DNA of 64,000 bases from Methylocaldum szegediense (GTDB lineage Bacteria > Pseudomonadota > Gammaproteobacteria > Methylococcales > Methylococcaceae). The position numbers were made by a program, and so were the translations under genes. Below are positions 36,520 to 45,038 of the stretch, piece after piece; the first letter of the stretch is position 1; every line of letters begins with the position of its first letter. Under the pieces are notes generated by a model. It was given only the letters and a program-made list of their open reading frames with translations. It was not told where the DNA came from and ran no database searches. The stretch is from contig NZ_OX458333.1 in the NCBI RefSeq assembly GCF_949769195.1, positions 248,001-312,000 on the forward strand. Direction: 5' to 3'.

Positions 36520-37040
36520 CGTTGGGTACCGCGTCTTCTGCCTGACTCTGAGCGCACTGGCTTTTTCTCCAAGCCGGCGTCCGGTGCAGACGCTCCGCCG
36601 AGTGTTCGGACAAAGGTCACTAGCTGCCAGATGGACTGAGGTGGCAAGGCCCGGCTCCAGGCTGGCATGCCGTTGGGACGGCCTTGGGCGATGCTGAGAT
36701 AGATCGCGGCCGGTTCTCCGCCATAGATCCAATCGTCATCACTTAAGGACGGCCCCATGCCGCCGCCTCCTAAAGGGGCGTGGCAACCGCTGCAATTCAG
36801 ACTGTCGAACAGCTTTCGTCCCTGCACGATGGCACCCGCATCGTTCGCGTATGGGTTCTCGAGTGCCGGTTCTCGCCGCAGGACGATGGGATTGCCGGAA
36901 ACGGGCACTTCCAGCAGTTGGGTAGCGCTAGGGCGATGCAGCGGTCTCGCCCCCCACTCCTGGCCGAATGCGGGAAATACCACCGACGATGCCGCTGCCG
37001 CGGCCGAGCTCAGTAATGCAAGGCGTTTAATGCTTCCCAT
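36516..37040 (-). CDS. c-type cytochrome, first gene of the quinoprotein operon
   Basis: A 174-residue cytochrome c. A signal-like stretch (LALLSSAAAAASSVVFPAFG) is followed by haem motif CSGCH after GRKLFDSLN, then GGGGMGPSLSDDDWIYGG and GRPNGMPAW with the likely Met ligand. XoxG-type cytochromes that serve lanthanide alcohol dehydrogenases have this size. The tail (EKKPVRSESGRRRGTQR) is unusually basic. It heads the minus-strand operon cyt-cyt-PQQ dehydrogenase-XoxJ. Confidence 0.85.
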   Translation of the reverse strand: MGSIKRLALLSSAAAAASSVVFPAFGQEWGARPLHRPSATQLLEVPVSGNPIVLRREPALENPYANDAGAIVQGRKLFDSLNCSGCHAPLGGGGMGPSLSDDDWIYGGEPAAIYLSIAQGRPNGMPAWSRALPPQSIWQLVTFVRTLGGASAPDAGLEKKPVRSESGRRRGTQR

Positions 37041-37835
37041 CTAACGCGGCCGATAAACACTTAAGGCGGCTATGCCCCAAATTAGTTGAAAACGGTGACC
37101 CTGTCGCTAGCGGAGATTACGTATGATCGAGTGCGCCAGCAGGCTCAATCCGTGACGCTTTCTCGATTGGAAACGGTGAACGCCGATGATCTGAAGCCCG
37201 CCGAAGCGAGTTCGATGCAGGTGTATTTGGAGCCCAGGAGGTCGTCCCGGTTCAGGGGGATCTCCCCAGAGGGCGAAGGTCTAAACTCCCTTTTCTTCCT
37301 GGGAAAGGTCTAGGGACGAGGGCCTGGTCTTTTCAGGTCGTTTCCAACTGCCGGATTTAGGCCAATCAACCGTTGGGCCAACAGCCTGGTCTGCAAAGAA
37401 TCGCCGACCTACGAAAGCTAATCCCAAAAACCACCGTTGAATTTTCAGAAATGACGGCTCATCAGCTGCCGCATTCCTTCATCGCACCCTCATCTCCAGA
37501 GGAGAGGCTAAACGCCCTTCTTCCTCTGGGAGAAGGGCAGGGGATGGGAGCGCAACGCCTTTCAGGTTGTGTCAACTTTCGGATTTAGGTTGACATTCCG
37601 CATTGCGGAGATAGTGGCCGTTCCACTATGCCATAACGAGGTGGCTCAGGCGGATATTCATTGTTTCCTAATATGGACGGGATTATGTCCTGGTCCTCCC
37701 GAGGGTTTAGAATCGAAGCCAGCCTCGAGTGGTTGGCTCGAGCGAGCCTCTCTCCGCACGGAAAGAGCGGCAAGGAATGCCGGCCGGCGGCGATTTACCG
37801 AACACAATTGCACGTTTATCAGACATGGAGGTCCG
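37041..37835. repeat. repeat-rich spacer
   Basis: About 800 bp without a convincing gene. Two modules repeat: a hairpin-like TCTCCAGAGGAGAGGCTAAA/CTTCCTCTGGGAGAAGGGC block (37490-37545, weaker at 37245-37310) and TTTTCAGGTCGTTTCCAACT (37330) and TTTCAGGTTGTGTCAACTTT (37560), each leading to GGATTTAGG. A frame from 37086 starting LKTVTLSLAEITYDRVRQQA faintly recalls a small antitoxin but is soon lost in the repeats. Confidence 0.5.
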
Positions 37836-39440
37836 ATGGTGCATTCAAATTTTAACGCTACGGCGGCTGAAGCTCTGGCCGTCGCCATTCGCAAACGGAT
37901 CCGCGGCGAAGTCCGTTTTGATTTTCGCGGCTGGCCGCCCCGCGCGGTCAATGCCGCCTGCGACCGTCCGGTGCCGATCGGTGTGGTCGTTCCACGCGAT
38001 GTTAATGACGTGGTTGAGACCGTCGCCGCCTGCCGCAGGCATGACACCCCCGTCATCCCGCGCAGCGGTAGAGGCGGTGTGGCAGAGCACCAGCACCGTT
38101 CCGCGGTGATCATCGATATGTCCAAGCATCTTGGTGGCCTCTTGGCCGTCGACGCGGAAAGACTGCGCGCCGTGGTCGAGCCCGGCTGCGCGCTCGAGTC
38201 GCTGTGCTGGCAGGTCGAGAAACACCGTCTTAGCTTCGGTCTCGCCCCGTCGATTCATGATCACCGCACGCTGGGTGCCGTGTTAGGCCGCGGCACCTGC
38301 TGTCCGGACTCGAGCATGGCCGGGGCTCGCGCCGCAGACCATATCCATAGGTTGGATATCCTCACCTACGACGGACTGCGGATGACAGTCGGGCCGACCT
38401 CCGAACTGGAACTGGAGACCATCATTCGCGAGGGCGGCCGGCGCGGGGAAATTTACGCAGGACTCAAGGCCTTGCGGGACAAATACGCGGATACGGTACG
38501 GGCGCGTTTTCCCAGAGTGCCCCGGCGGGTCTCCGGCTATGCGATCGATCAACTGCTGCCCGAGAATGGCTTCAACGTCGCTCGTGCGCTGATCGGCACC
38601 GAGGCGACATGCGTAATCGTCCTGCATGCCGAGTTGCACCTAGTGCCCAGCCCGCCCCACCGCACATTGTTGTTGCTGGGTTGTTCCGATATTTGCAAGG
38701 CTGCCGATCACAACGCCGAGCTTATGGGGGCCGCCCCTCTGCACTTCGAAGCGGTCGACGAACGGTTCGTTCAGTTCGCGAAAGCCGGCCGCATAGAGCT
38801 CGGAGCGTGGGATCTTCTGCCCGAGGGGCGAGGCTGGCTGATCGTGGAATTCGGGGGCGAGACACGTGAGGAATCGGACGGTAAAGCCAGGCAACTTATG
38901 GGCAAGCTGCGGGGCAAGCCGGGAATTCGGGCGATGAAGTTGCTGACCGGGCCTCGCGAGAAAGCCCTGCTGTGGAGTGTCAGGGCGGCGGGGCTGGCGG
39001 CCGATTGGACATTGGCATCGCGGACGACCCAAGCAGTTTGGGGGGACGCGGCCGTCCACCCCCACGATATCGGGCCCTTCTTGAGAGATTACCGGGGCTT
39101 GTTGGACAAATACGGTTATCGGTGTGCCATGTACGGCCATTTCGGCCAAGGCTGCATCCACAGCCGCGTCGACTTCTCCAGTCGGGAAGGCGGGCGATAT
39201 TGGCACGCTTTCCTGGACGAAGCGACGGACCTCGTTTTACGTTACAACGGCTCCCTGTCCGCCCGTCGAAGCGGGGGCACGGCCCGAGTCGATCTTCTGC
39301 CCAGGCTGTACGGGGATACGCTGGTTCAGGCGTTCCGCGAGTTCAAAGCGATTTGGGACCCCCGAAACCGCATGAATCCCAGCTGGGTGGCCGACCGGTT
39401 TCCGTACGCCGAGCCGCCGAACCTGAAACGGGCCATGTGA
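37836..39440 (+). CDS. FAD-binding oxidoreductase (GlcD/D-lactate dehydrogenase type), FAD part only
   Basis: A 534-residue protein resembling the N-terminal half of the ~970-residue FAD plus Fe-S D-lactate or glycolate-type dehydrogenases. FAD region: IGVVVPRDVNDVVETVAACR, VEPGCALE, LDILTYDGLRMTVG. C-terminal FAD-oxidase domain: MYGHFGQGCIHSRVDF and FKAIWDPRNRMNP. It stops at that point, so the cysteine-rich electron-transfer half is missing. The usual pyrophosphate loop RGGGTSLAGQ is here RSGRGGVAEHQHR, a strong departure. It may be a specialised or inactive paralogue. GGAGGT sits just before the ATG. Confidence 0.75.
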   Translation: MVHSNFNATAAEALAVAIRKRIRGEVRFDFRGWPPRAVNAACDRPVPIGVVVPRDVNDVVETVAACRRHDTPVIPRSGRGGVAEHQHRSAVIIDMSKHLGGLLAVDAERLRAVVEPGCALESLCWQVEKHRLSFGLAPSIHDHRTLGAVLGRGTCCPDSSMAGARAADHIHRLDILTYDGLRMTVGPTSELELETIIREGGRRGEIYAGLKALRDKYADTVRARFPRVPRRVSGYAIDQLLPENGFNVARALIGTEATCVIVLHAELHLVPSPPHRTLLLLGCSDICKAADHNAELMGAAPLHFEAVDERFVQFAKAGRIELGAWDLLPEGRGWLIVEFGGETREESDGKARQLMGKLRGKPGIRAMKLLTGPREKALLWSVRAAGLAADWTLASRTTQAVWGDAAVHPHDIGPFLRDYRGLLDKYGYRCAMYGHFGQGCIHSRVDFSSREGGRYWHAFLDEATDLVLRYNGSLSARRSGGTARVDLLPRLYGDTLVQAFREFKAIWDPRNRMNPSWVADRFPYAEPPNLKRAM

Positions 39441-40000
39441 GGAGCTCCCGTATGAGGTGCGAGTATGGATGAGCTCGGTAGGTGAGCGGAGGTAGTCTCA
39501 ATCAGCCGTGTATCGGTGCGGCGTATGTCGGACCATCGTGTTCGGGGAATCGGCAAACCTTTAGATGTAGTGAGCAAAGCGAACCGCCCTTCAACCACAC
39601 CTAAGGCAGGCATCCTTTCCGACTCGATTGGTGCGGTTCGCTTTGCTCACCGTACCCTACGCGACCGTCATTCCGGCAGGGATCGCCGGAATCTAGTTCA
39701 TAGGGATTGTGAAGGTCGGTCGGTGTCGGGAATTCGTTTCCGACAAAGGTCTTGGGGCAGGTTATGGTATTTGTAAAAACCCGCCTTTTCGCGGTGTGCG
39801 GCGCGTTACGGCCCAGCGGCCTTACCCGCCCTCTCATAGCCCAGCCGTAGGGTGTGGTGAGCGAAGCGAACCGCACCACACCGAAACGGTGTCTTTGCCG
39901 GCGGATCGTCGCGGCCATCGGCGTACCTGCGTGGCACGTCACGCTGCCGCAATGCATTGAGGAAGCCGAAGACGGCTCGTTTGTCGATGCCGTACGGTCG
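39441..40000. repeat. spacer with an inverted-repeat family
   Basis: Three copies of GTGAGCAAAGCGAACCGC or a near variant: 39570-39587 (+), 39633-39650 (-, exact reverse complement) and 39856-39873 (+, one change). The first two form an 18-bp perfect inverted repeat with a 45-bp spacer. No gene is seen in the 560 bp. Confidence 0.7.
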
Positions 40001-41554
40001 TCAGGCCTCCTGCCACGTGCCCATCCTGCTCTCGTCGACGAAGCGTTCGGTCGCTTCGTCTAGCGCACGCGGTTTGCGTTCGCGAACCTCGTGTACGTAG
40101 AGGCTTTGCGGCTTGATCTTCTGATCGGTGCGCTCGGGCGGCAAGGACATCTCGTATTTCACGGGACGGCGGTGGTCCGCCAGCTGCAATTCCGGGTTGA
40201 AGACGCTGTTGAACTTCCACAGGCTCTTTAAGAAGTTGGTCTGACCGCGCATCAAGTGGCGGAAAACGATGCCGGCAGTGCCTTTGAGGGCTTCCCAGCC
40301 GAGGTGTTTCATGTTGAGCACCTGTTGGGTTTTCACCAACTCCTTGTAGAACTCGGGCAGCGGTAGCCGGGTGGGCAAGACCGCGTGCTGGATGTCGAAC
40401 AGGCGATAGTCCCGAGTGGTCAGCTTGCGCGATTCGGTGTGCCAGGTTTCGGTGCCGGGATAGGGCGTGTTGACGCTGATGTTGACGATCTCGGGAATCT
40501 CCAGGCACCACTTGCGGATGGTTTCGAAGCGGTCGCGGTCCCAGTCGGGGTCGGCGATGATGTTGATGGCGACGTTGATTCCCAAAGAACGGGCGAATTC
40601 CAAGGCTTCGAAGTTCTTGGAAAGGCTCACCCGCTTGCGGAACAGGGCGAGTCCGTCTTCGTCAATGGCCTCGACCCCGAGAAACATGTATTCCATGCCC
40701 AAGGATTTCCAGAATCGGAACACGTCCTTGTTGCGGAGCAGGACATCGCCCCGTGTTTCGAGGTAATACTCCTTCTTGATGCCGCGGCGGGCGATGGCTT
40801 CACCGATTTCGAAGCCGTGCTTGTCCTGGATGAAGGCCACGTCGTCGACGATGAAGATGCCCGGTTCCCGGATGCGGCTCAGGTCTTCGACGATCTTCTC
40901 CGGGCTCATGACGCGATAGCTGCGGCCGTAGAAGGTCCAGGCGCTGCAGAAGGAGCAGTCCCAGGGACAGCCGCGTGTGAATTCGATGGAGGCACAAGGA
41001 TCAAGGGTGCCGAGGAAATATTTTCGGCGATACCGGACCAAATCTCGCGCCGGGCTGACGTCGTCGAGATTGGCCACGAAGGTAGGCGGCGGACCTTCGC
41101 CGTCCATCGTGACGGCTCCCGGCACCTTATGTACCGAATCGCGGTCGTGTTCGATTGCCTCCAGGAGTTTCGGAAATCCGGATTCGCCCTCGCCGCGCAG
41201 CACGCAGTCGATCTTGCCTTCGCCGTGTGTGAGCAGGTCCCTGGCCGTGAACGAAGCACTGTGTCCGCCGATACAGACGAAGCAATTGGGCAGTCGGTCT
41301 TTGGTGTCCTTGGCGAGGTCGACCACTTCCGGAACGTTGGCCAGGTAATTGAGCCCGAATGCCACGACGTCCGGCCGCCAAGTTTCCAGCATGCGATAGA
41401 AGTCCTGATGGGTCTCGACCTGAAGATCGATCAGACGGACCGAGTGCCCCAAGCGGCGTGCCGAGTCGGCCACCATCTCCAACCCCAGGGGTTCGAGACG
41501 GAGAAAGACCTTGGTGTACATCAGGGGACTAGGATGGACGGCGAGAATTTTCAT
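40001..41554 (-). CDS. hpnR: B12-binding radical SAM protein, probable hopanoid C-3 methylase HpnR
   Basis: A 517-residue protein. The N-terminal cobalamin-binding Rossmann domain (ILAVHPSPLMYTKVFLRLEP, GLNYLANVPEVVDLAK) is followed by the radical SAM cluster motif CPWDCSFC (Cys 196, 200, 203) and GIFIVDDVAFIQ. The opening resembles what I recall of HpnR, the enzyme that methylates hopanoids at C-3 in Methylococcus and relatives; this is from memory of the family, not from an alignment. It stands alone on the minus strand without other hpn genes. A different class B radical SAM methylase is the main alternative. Confidence 0.75.
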   Translation of the reverse strand: MKILAVHPSPLMYTKVFLRLEPLGLEMVADSARRLGHSVRLIDLQVETHQDFYRMLETWRPDVVAFGLNYLANVPEVVDLAKDTKDRLPNCFVCIGGHSASFTARDLLTHGEGKIDCVLRGEGESGFPKLLEAIEHDRDSVHKVPGAVTMDGEGPPPTFVANLDDVSPARDLVRYRRKYFLGTLDPCASIEFTRGCPWDCSFCSAWTFYGRSYRVMSPEKIVEDLSRIREPGIFIVDDVAFIQDKHGFEIGEAIARRGIKKEYYLETRGDVLLRNKDVFRFWKSLGMEYMFLGVEAIDEDGLALFRKRVSLSKNFEALEFARSLGINVAINIIADPDWDRDRFETIRKWCLEIPEIVNISVNTPYPGTETWHTESRKLTTRDYRLFDIQHAVLPTRLPLPEFYKELVKTQQVLNMKHLGWEALKGTAGIVFRHLMRGQTNFLKSLWKFNSVFNPELQLADHRRPVKYEMSLPPERTDQKIKPQSLYVHEVRERKPRALDEATERFVDESRMGTWQEA

Positions 41555-41833
41555 GAAGGATTTCTCTTTCTTGGTTATTGCGCTTATTAGTGGTTGGTTG
41601 CCTGGTTCGTTGAGGAAAACCCCAATGCTTTACACGCTGAAAGGTGTCGAATCAAAGTGAGAGTATGGAATTTCGGAAACATGTCAATTCTAGACATTTT
41701 GTCGTTTTTACATCCGGTAGTGAAAAGGGGAGGCAGTCTTACGTTGCGGTTGTCATTGGCTGTCGCTGCCTTTGGGGCGCTAGGCAACGACCGTAGCCGG
41801 ACGAGAGGCATGCGCTAGGCTGGACTATGCCAA

Positions 41834-43192
41834 TTAAGGCACTACCGACATGGAAGCGCCGTTCGTTGTCCTTCTCGCGTCGGCGGGATCGCGCAGGAGG
41901 GCATTCAATATGGCGAGAATGTCCCGACGGTTCTGCGTGTACCAAAGATTGCCGAGATGACCGCCGTGGGGATAGATGATGGCGCGGTCGCCGAAAATCC
42001 GTTCGATGGATCTCAGGTCTTCTTCGGAGACCAGAAAGTCGTCCGCGTTATGCATCAGATAAACCGTCGGATCGTTGCCCAAGGTCGGCGCGATACTTTT
42101 CAGCGATGACGCTCTGACCAATTCCTCGAAGCTGAGTGTTTGTTTACGCCGCTCCAGGTGCGGCACCAGGACCTTTTCGAGGTAGGCCATGAGGCTATAG
42201 GATCGCGCCTCTTCCAGACGCGCGCTGCGATAGCCCCAGCTGATCGGGGTTTGGAGAAATCCCATCGAGGGGTTGACTAGTGAACTGACGTAAAGCGAGC
42301 TTCCCACCGGCTGACGCAAGGTCCATCCGATCAGATAGCGGATCTGTTCGTCATCCAACTGGAGGCGCCGGTCCCAATCGGCAAAATAACCGGGATCCTC
42401 GATGCTGCGGCTGAGGGCGGCCCTGCCAGTGCCGATGGCATAGGACTGGATGCTCGATCTTTGCTGTTCCGTGTAGAGCTTTTCCAAATTCGCTAACTGC
42501 TCTATCGTGCGGATGGCCCCGAGCAGATCGATGGGCGGGTTGATCATCAGGGTTGCGTCGAAGCCGATTTCCTTTCTTTCCAAGTCGAACTTGCGGACGA
42601 AGGCCGCCGTCAAAGCGCCGTGGCTCAATCCGACCAGGCCGATTCGGGTGATTTCCGGATGAAACCGCTCGCGCACGGCGTTCAGGGCGGCTTGCATGGC
42701 TCGGTACATGTCCTCGCTATCCCTTTCGGTGAGACCCGGCAAGGCCGAGCGACTGGCCGCTAAAGTGAAATTCCAGTGGAACGGCGAGGGTAGCGATAAC
42801 ACCTGAAATCCATGGTCGGTCAGCAACTGCGCGAGATATCGGACGGCGCCCGAATAGGCGGAACCGCCGAACCCAGGCAGGACAAACACCAGCGGTGAAG
42901 GTCCAGGGTATGGCGAATAGCGGACCCGCAGTTTTCCTTTGCCTTCGAGCAGCGGAACTTCGTTCCGGCCTGGGATCAATTCCAGTTCTAAATCCTGGGA
43001 CTCTTCCCAAACATAGCGCTGTTCGCAGTCTTTCAGGATGGCGACGGTGGCGGTGGCGGTATAAGCGTTTTTATAGGGGTAGCCATAGGTGGATTCGTCT
43101 ACCCATTTGGCAAACGTGATCGGACAGATGCACAGAAACAGCACGGCCGAGATTCCGAGCCACCGAAGGCACAAGTTCGTGAGGTATGCCAT
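41834..43192 (-). CDS. exported alpha/beta hydrolase (serine hydrolase)
   Basis: A 452-residue protein with a signal peptide (ISAVLFLCICPITFA). The hydrolase core has LVFVLPGFGGSAYSG (oxyanion region), nucleophile elbow IGLVGLSHGALTAAF and a late HGGHLGNLWYT with the likely catalytic His. It would act in the periplasm on an unknown ester. It lies 27 bp upstream of the orphan hydrogenase protease on the same strand. Confidence 0.7.
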   Translation of the reverse strand: MAYLTNLCLRWLGISAVLFLCICPITFAKWVDESTYGYPYKNAYTATATVAILKDCEQRYVWEESQDLELELIPGRNEVPLLEGKGKLRVRYSPYPGPSPLVFVLPGFGGSAYSGAVRYLAQLLTDHGFQVLSLPSPFHWNFTLAASRSALPGLTERDSEDMYRAMQAALNAVRERFHPEITRIGLVGLSHGALTAAFVRKFDLERKEIGFDATLMINPPIDLLGAIRTIEQLANLEKLYTEQQRSSIQSYAIGTGRAALSRSIEDPGYFADWDRRLQLDDEQIRYLIGWTLRQPVGSSLYVSSLVNPSMGFLQTPISWGYRSARLEEARSYSLMAYLEKVLVPHLERRKQTLSFEELVRASSLKSIAPTLGNDPTVYLMHNADDFLVSEEDLRSIERIFGDRAIIYPHGGHLGNLWYTQNRRDILAILNALLRDPADARRTTNGASMSVVP

Positions 43193-43219
43193 GTCGGACC
43201 TCCTGTCAGGATTCAGGCG

Positions 43220-43711
43220 TTACTGCGCACCATGTGCGGTCCACTCCGCAATTTCATTCAGCACGGCGGCCGTCAAGTCGGGAATCGCCATCGCCACCGG
43301 CTCGCTCAAGTTTTCGGCCGGTCCGAACCCCGCATCGGCCGGAACTTCGACGAGAAACAGCACGACGTCTTGCGGCAGATCGTTCAAGGCCCGACCCAGA
43401 GCCAGGGTTGCGGACAGTCCGAAACCGTGGCTGGAACAGGGCTCAGTGCCATCTTCGAGATTCTGCGCGTTCAGGCGCATGATTGTACCTGCCGCCGCTC
43501 CGGACCGTACGGCGTCGATCAGGATCGCGAGACGCGCGCCGCGCATGGCGTCGAGCAGATTATTGCCGACCGGATCACAGATTTCCGCCGACGCGAATCC
43601 TTCCGGCAATGCGCGGAAGCCGTCCGATCGCATCAGGTTTTCCACCGTAATCCAGCCGACCCGGTCGTCGCCGAATGGGGAACCGAGTCCCAGGACGCGG
43701 ATCGGCGTCAT
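43220..43711 (-). CDS. [NiFe]-hydrogenase maturation protease, orphan copy
   Basis: A 163-residue HyaD/HybD/HycI-type endopeptidase that trims the C-terminus of the hydrogenase large subunit after nickel insertion. Ni-binding positions: Asp in GLGSPFGDDRVGW, Asp in ILIDAVRSG and His in CSSHGFGL. It is a paralogue of 47437-47919; the two share most residues. This copy keeps the conserved His that the other has lost. The ATG overlaps the stop of a hydA tail remnant, just as in the complete operon. Confidence 0.85.
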   Translation of the reverse strand: MTPIRVLGLGSPFGDDRVGWITVENLMRSDGFRALPEGFASAEICDPVGNNLLDAMRGARLAILIDAVRSGAAAGTIMRLNAQNLEDGTEPCSSHGFGLSATLALGRALNDLPQDVVLFLVEVPADAGFGPAENLSEPVAMAIPDLTAAVLNEIAEWTAHGAQ

Positions 43712-43775
43712 TCTCGGAACACCCTCAGTCTCAGGAAATGCGTGGCGCAGGAAATGCACGGATCGCAGTTGCGGA
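43708..43775 (-). pseudogene. remnant of hydrogenase large subunit C-terminus
   Basis: Reads KVIRNCDPCISCATHFLRLR then VFRE-stop, almost the same as the last residues of HydA (47916-49211), including the DPCxxCxxH nickel motif. Nothing of the gene is found further upstream. It marks the border of a duplicated segment that also holds the orphan protease. Confidence 0.85.
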
Positions 43776-43844
43776 TGACCTTATGATCTTTTTGCGGAGC
43801 AGAACCCGTCGTTTCGATCCGGCTGTCACGATAACGCTGGTTTA

Positions 43845-44639
43845 TCAAGGAGGGCATGAGTAGTTCAGCTGTCCCTCAACAAACACGCTATAGGTGCAAG
43901 AATTACTCCCGCTATCATAAGTACCGCCAGTATGTAAAACATAAAATCCAGTTTTTGCTCCCGCGATAATTATACCGTTACATGCCATATTTTCCTCACC
44001 AACTTTTTTACTAACCATCGTGAACGGGTCGGTAAATTGACCGTCATCGAAAATCGCATAATAGGTTATATTGCCGAGCTTAACTTGATGCCAATGTCCA
44101 TCATGAGGAACGATCTGATTATTATTGATCGCGCTTTTCATATCGTCCATGAGCTTACCGACATGAATATGCAGTTGATGTTTGCTCCGCTTCGGCAATG
44201 GATTAATCGCAAGCGCAATATCCTCAGTGGGAATGTTTTCATCCTTAGCCAGATCCCACGCCAATTTCCAAGATCTTGGGTCTCGGTGAGCATGATCCTC
44301 TACACCGATAACAGGATAGTTCGGCACAACTAGCCAGTGACCGGGTCCTTTCGAGGTATCGCAACTGTCGTATATTGCGTTGAACACAGTGTGATAAGAG
44401 TGGGCCGATATCTCTCCGATATGTTTAATATAGGGTGGATGATGCGGACAGGAGTCACCCGGTTGAACATCTTTGCAGTCCTCAACACTGAGCCAAAGAC
44501 TACACGCGGGATCGGCAAAGTTCGATGGATCGGTACAATCTTTGTCCAGGTTTGGCGCAGTATCGCCCAAAATTTCAGCGCTGAACTGAGTAAGTAAGGC
44601 GAAAGGTATAAGCCGCCGGGTTAAATGTAATTTATTCAT
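43845..44639 (-). CDS. CDP-diacylglycerol pyrophosphatase-like protein
   Basis: A 264-residue exported protein (signal RRLIPFALLTQFSAEILG). The HIT-like Cdh motif HQLHIHVGKL and GPGHWLVVPNYPVIGVEDHA match the CDP-diacylglycerol pyrophosphatase family, which hydrolyses CDP-DAG to phosphatidate and CMP. Six or more cysteines in the N-terminal third (CTDP, PACSLW, EDCKD, SCPHH) suggest disulfides. Base composition is AT-richer than its neighbours, consistent with acquisition. It sits in the gap between the partial and the complete hydrogenase segments. Confidence 0.8.
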   Translation of the reverse strand: MNKLHLTRRLIPFALLTQFSAEILGDTAPNLDKDCTDPSNFADPACSLWLSVEDCKDVQPGDSCPHHPPYIKHIGEISAHSYHTVFNAIYDSCDTSKGPGHWLVVPNYPVIGVEDHAHRDPRSWKLAWDLAKDENIPTEDIALAINPLPKRSKHQLHIHVGKLMDDMKSAINNNQIVPHDGHWHQVKLGNITYYAIFDDGQFTDPFTMVSKKVGEENMACNGIIIAGAKTGFYVLHTGGTYDSGSNSCTYSVFVEGQLNYSCPP

Positions 44640-44766
44640 TTAATTCCTTCTCACTCAATAAAATGGCTTCTGGATGTTACTTAAGTAAATCCATTCAGTA
44701 GTGGGATGAATTTATTGAACTCAGTATTATGGCCCTACGACGGTATGAAATTCAGAGCTTCCTCGC

Positions 44767-44904
44767 TTAATTCAGACCAGAGAAATATTCGATAATATCC
44801 GGTTTTCGCAACACGGTTTTCTTTTTGACTCCGCCGCTGGACAGGATATCCATCCCGTTCACAACGTCGGTGAAAGTTTGAGGTAGGCTGGAAAAATCGG
44901 ACAT
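44767..44904 (-). CDS. possible small protein, 45 residues
   Basis: MSDFSSLPQTFTDVVNGMDI and on to KKKTVLRKPDIIEYFSGLN. AGGAAA lies nine bases before the ATG. It is hydrophilic with a basic middle and has no known family. It follows the Cdh-like gene in an AT-rich stretch. Calling it a gene rests on the ribosome site and composition alone. Confidence 0.35.
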   Translation of the reverse strand: MSDFSSLPQTFTDVVNGMDILSSGGVKKKTVLRKPDIIEYFSGLN

Positions 44905-45038
44905 CGGAGTTTCCTGAGACGGAAGTGCTATGCATAGGTGCTGAGGGCAAACGTCAAACGTCAGCAAACACGCTGTTCAGCTACCGGCTGAGCCGTCTGT
45001 CTCAGATCTCCAGTTCGTTCTGACGGTCGATGAGCAGG

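Noticed and set aside
36017-36613. N-terminal extension of the PQQ dehydrogenase
   Set aside because: It is the antiphase reading of two cytochrome genes; the ATG at 36016 has a strong ribosome site and begins a signal peptide.
37086-37313. antitoxin-like small frame
   Set aside because: Only the first 20 residues look like a ribbon-helix-helix start; the rest is repeat sequence and there is no toxin beside it.
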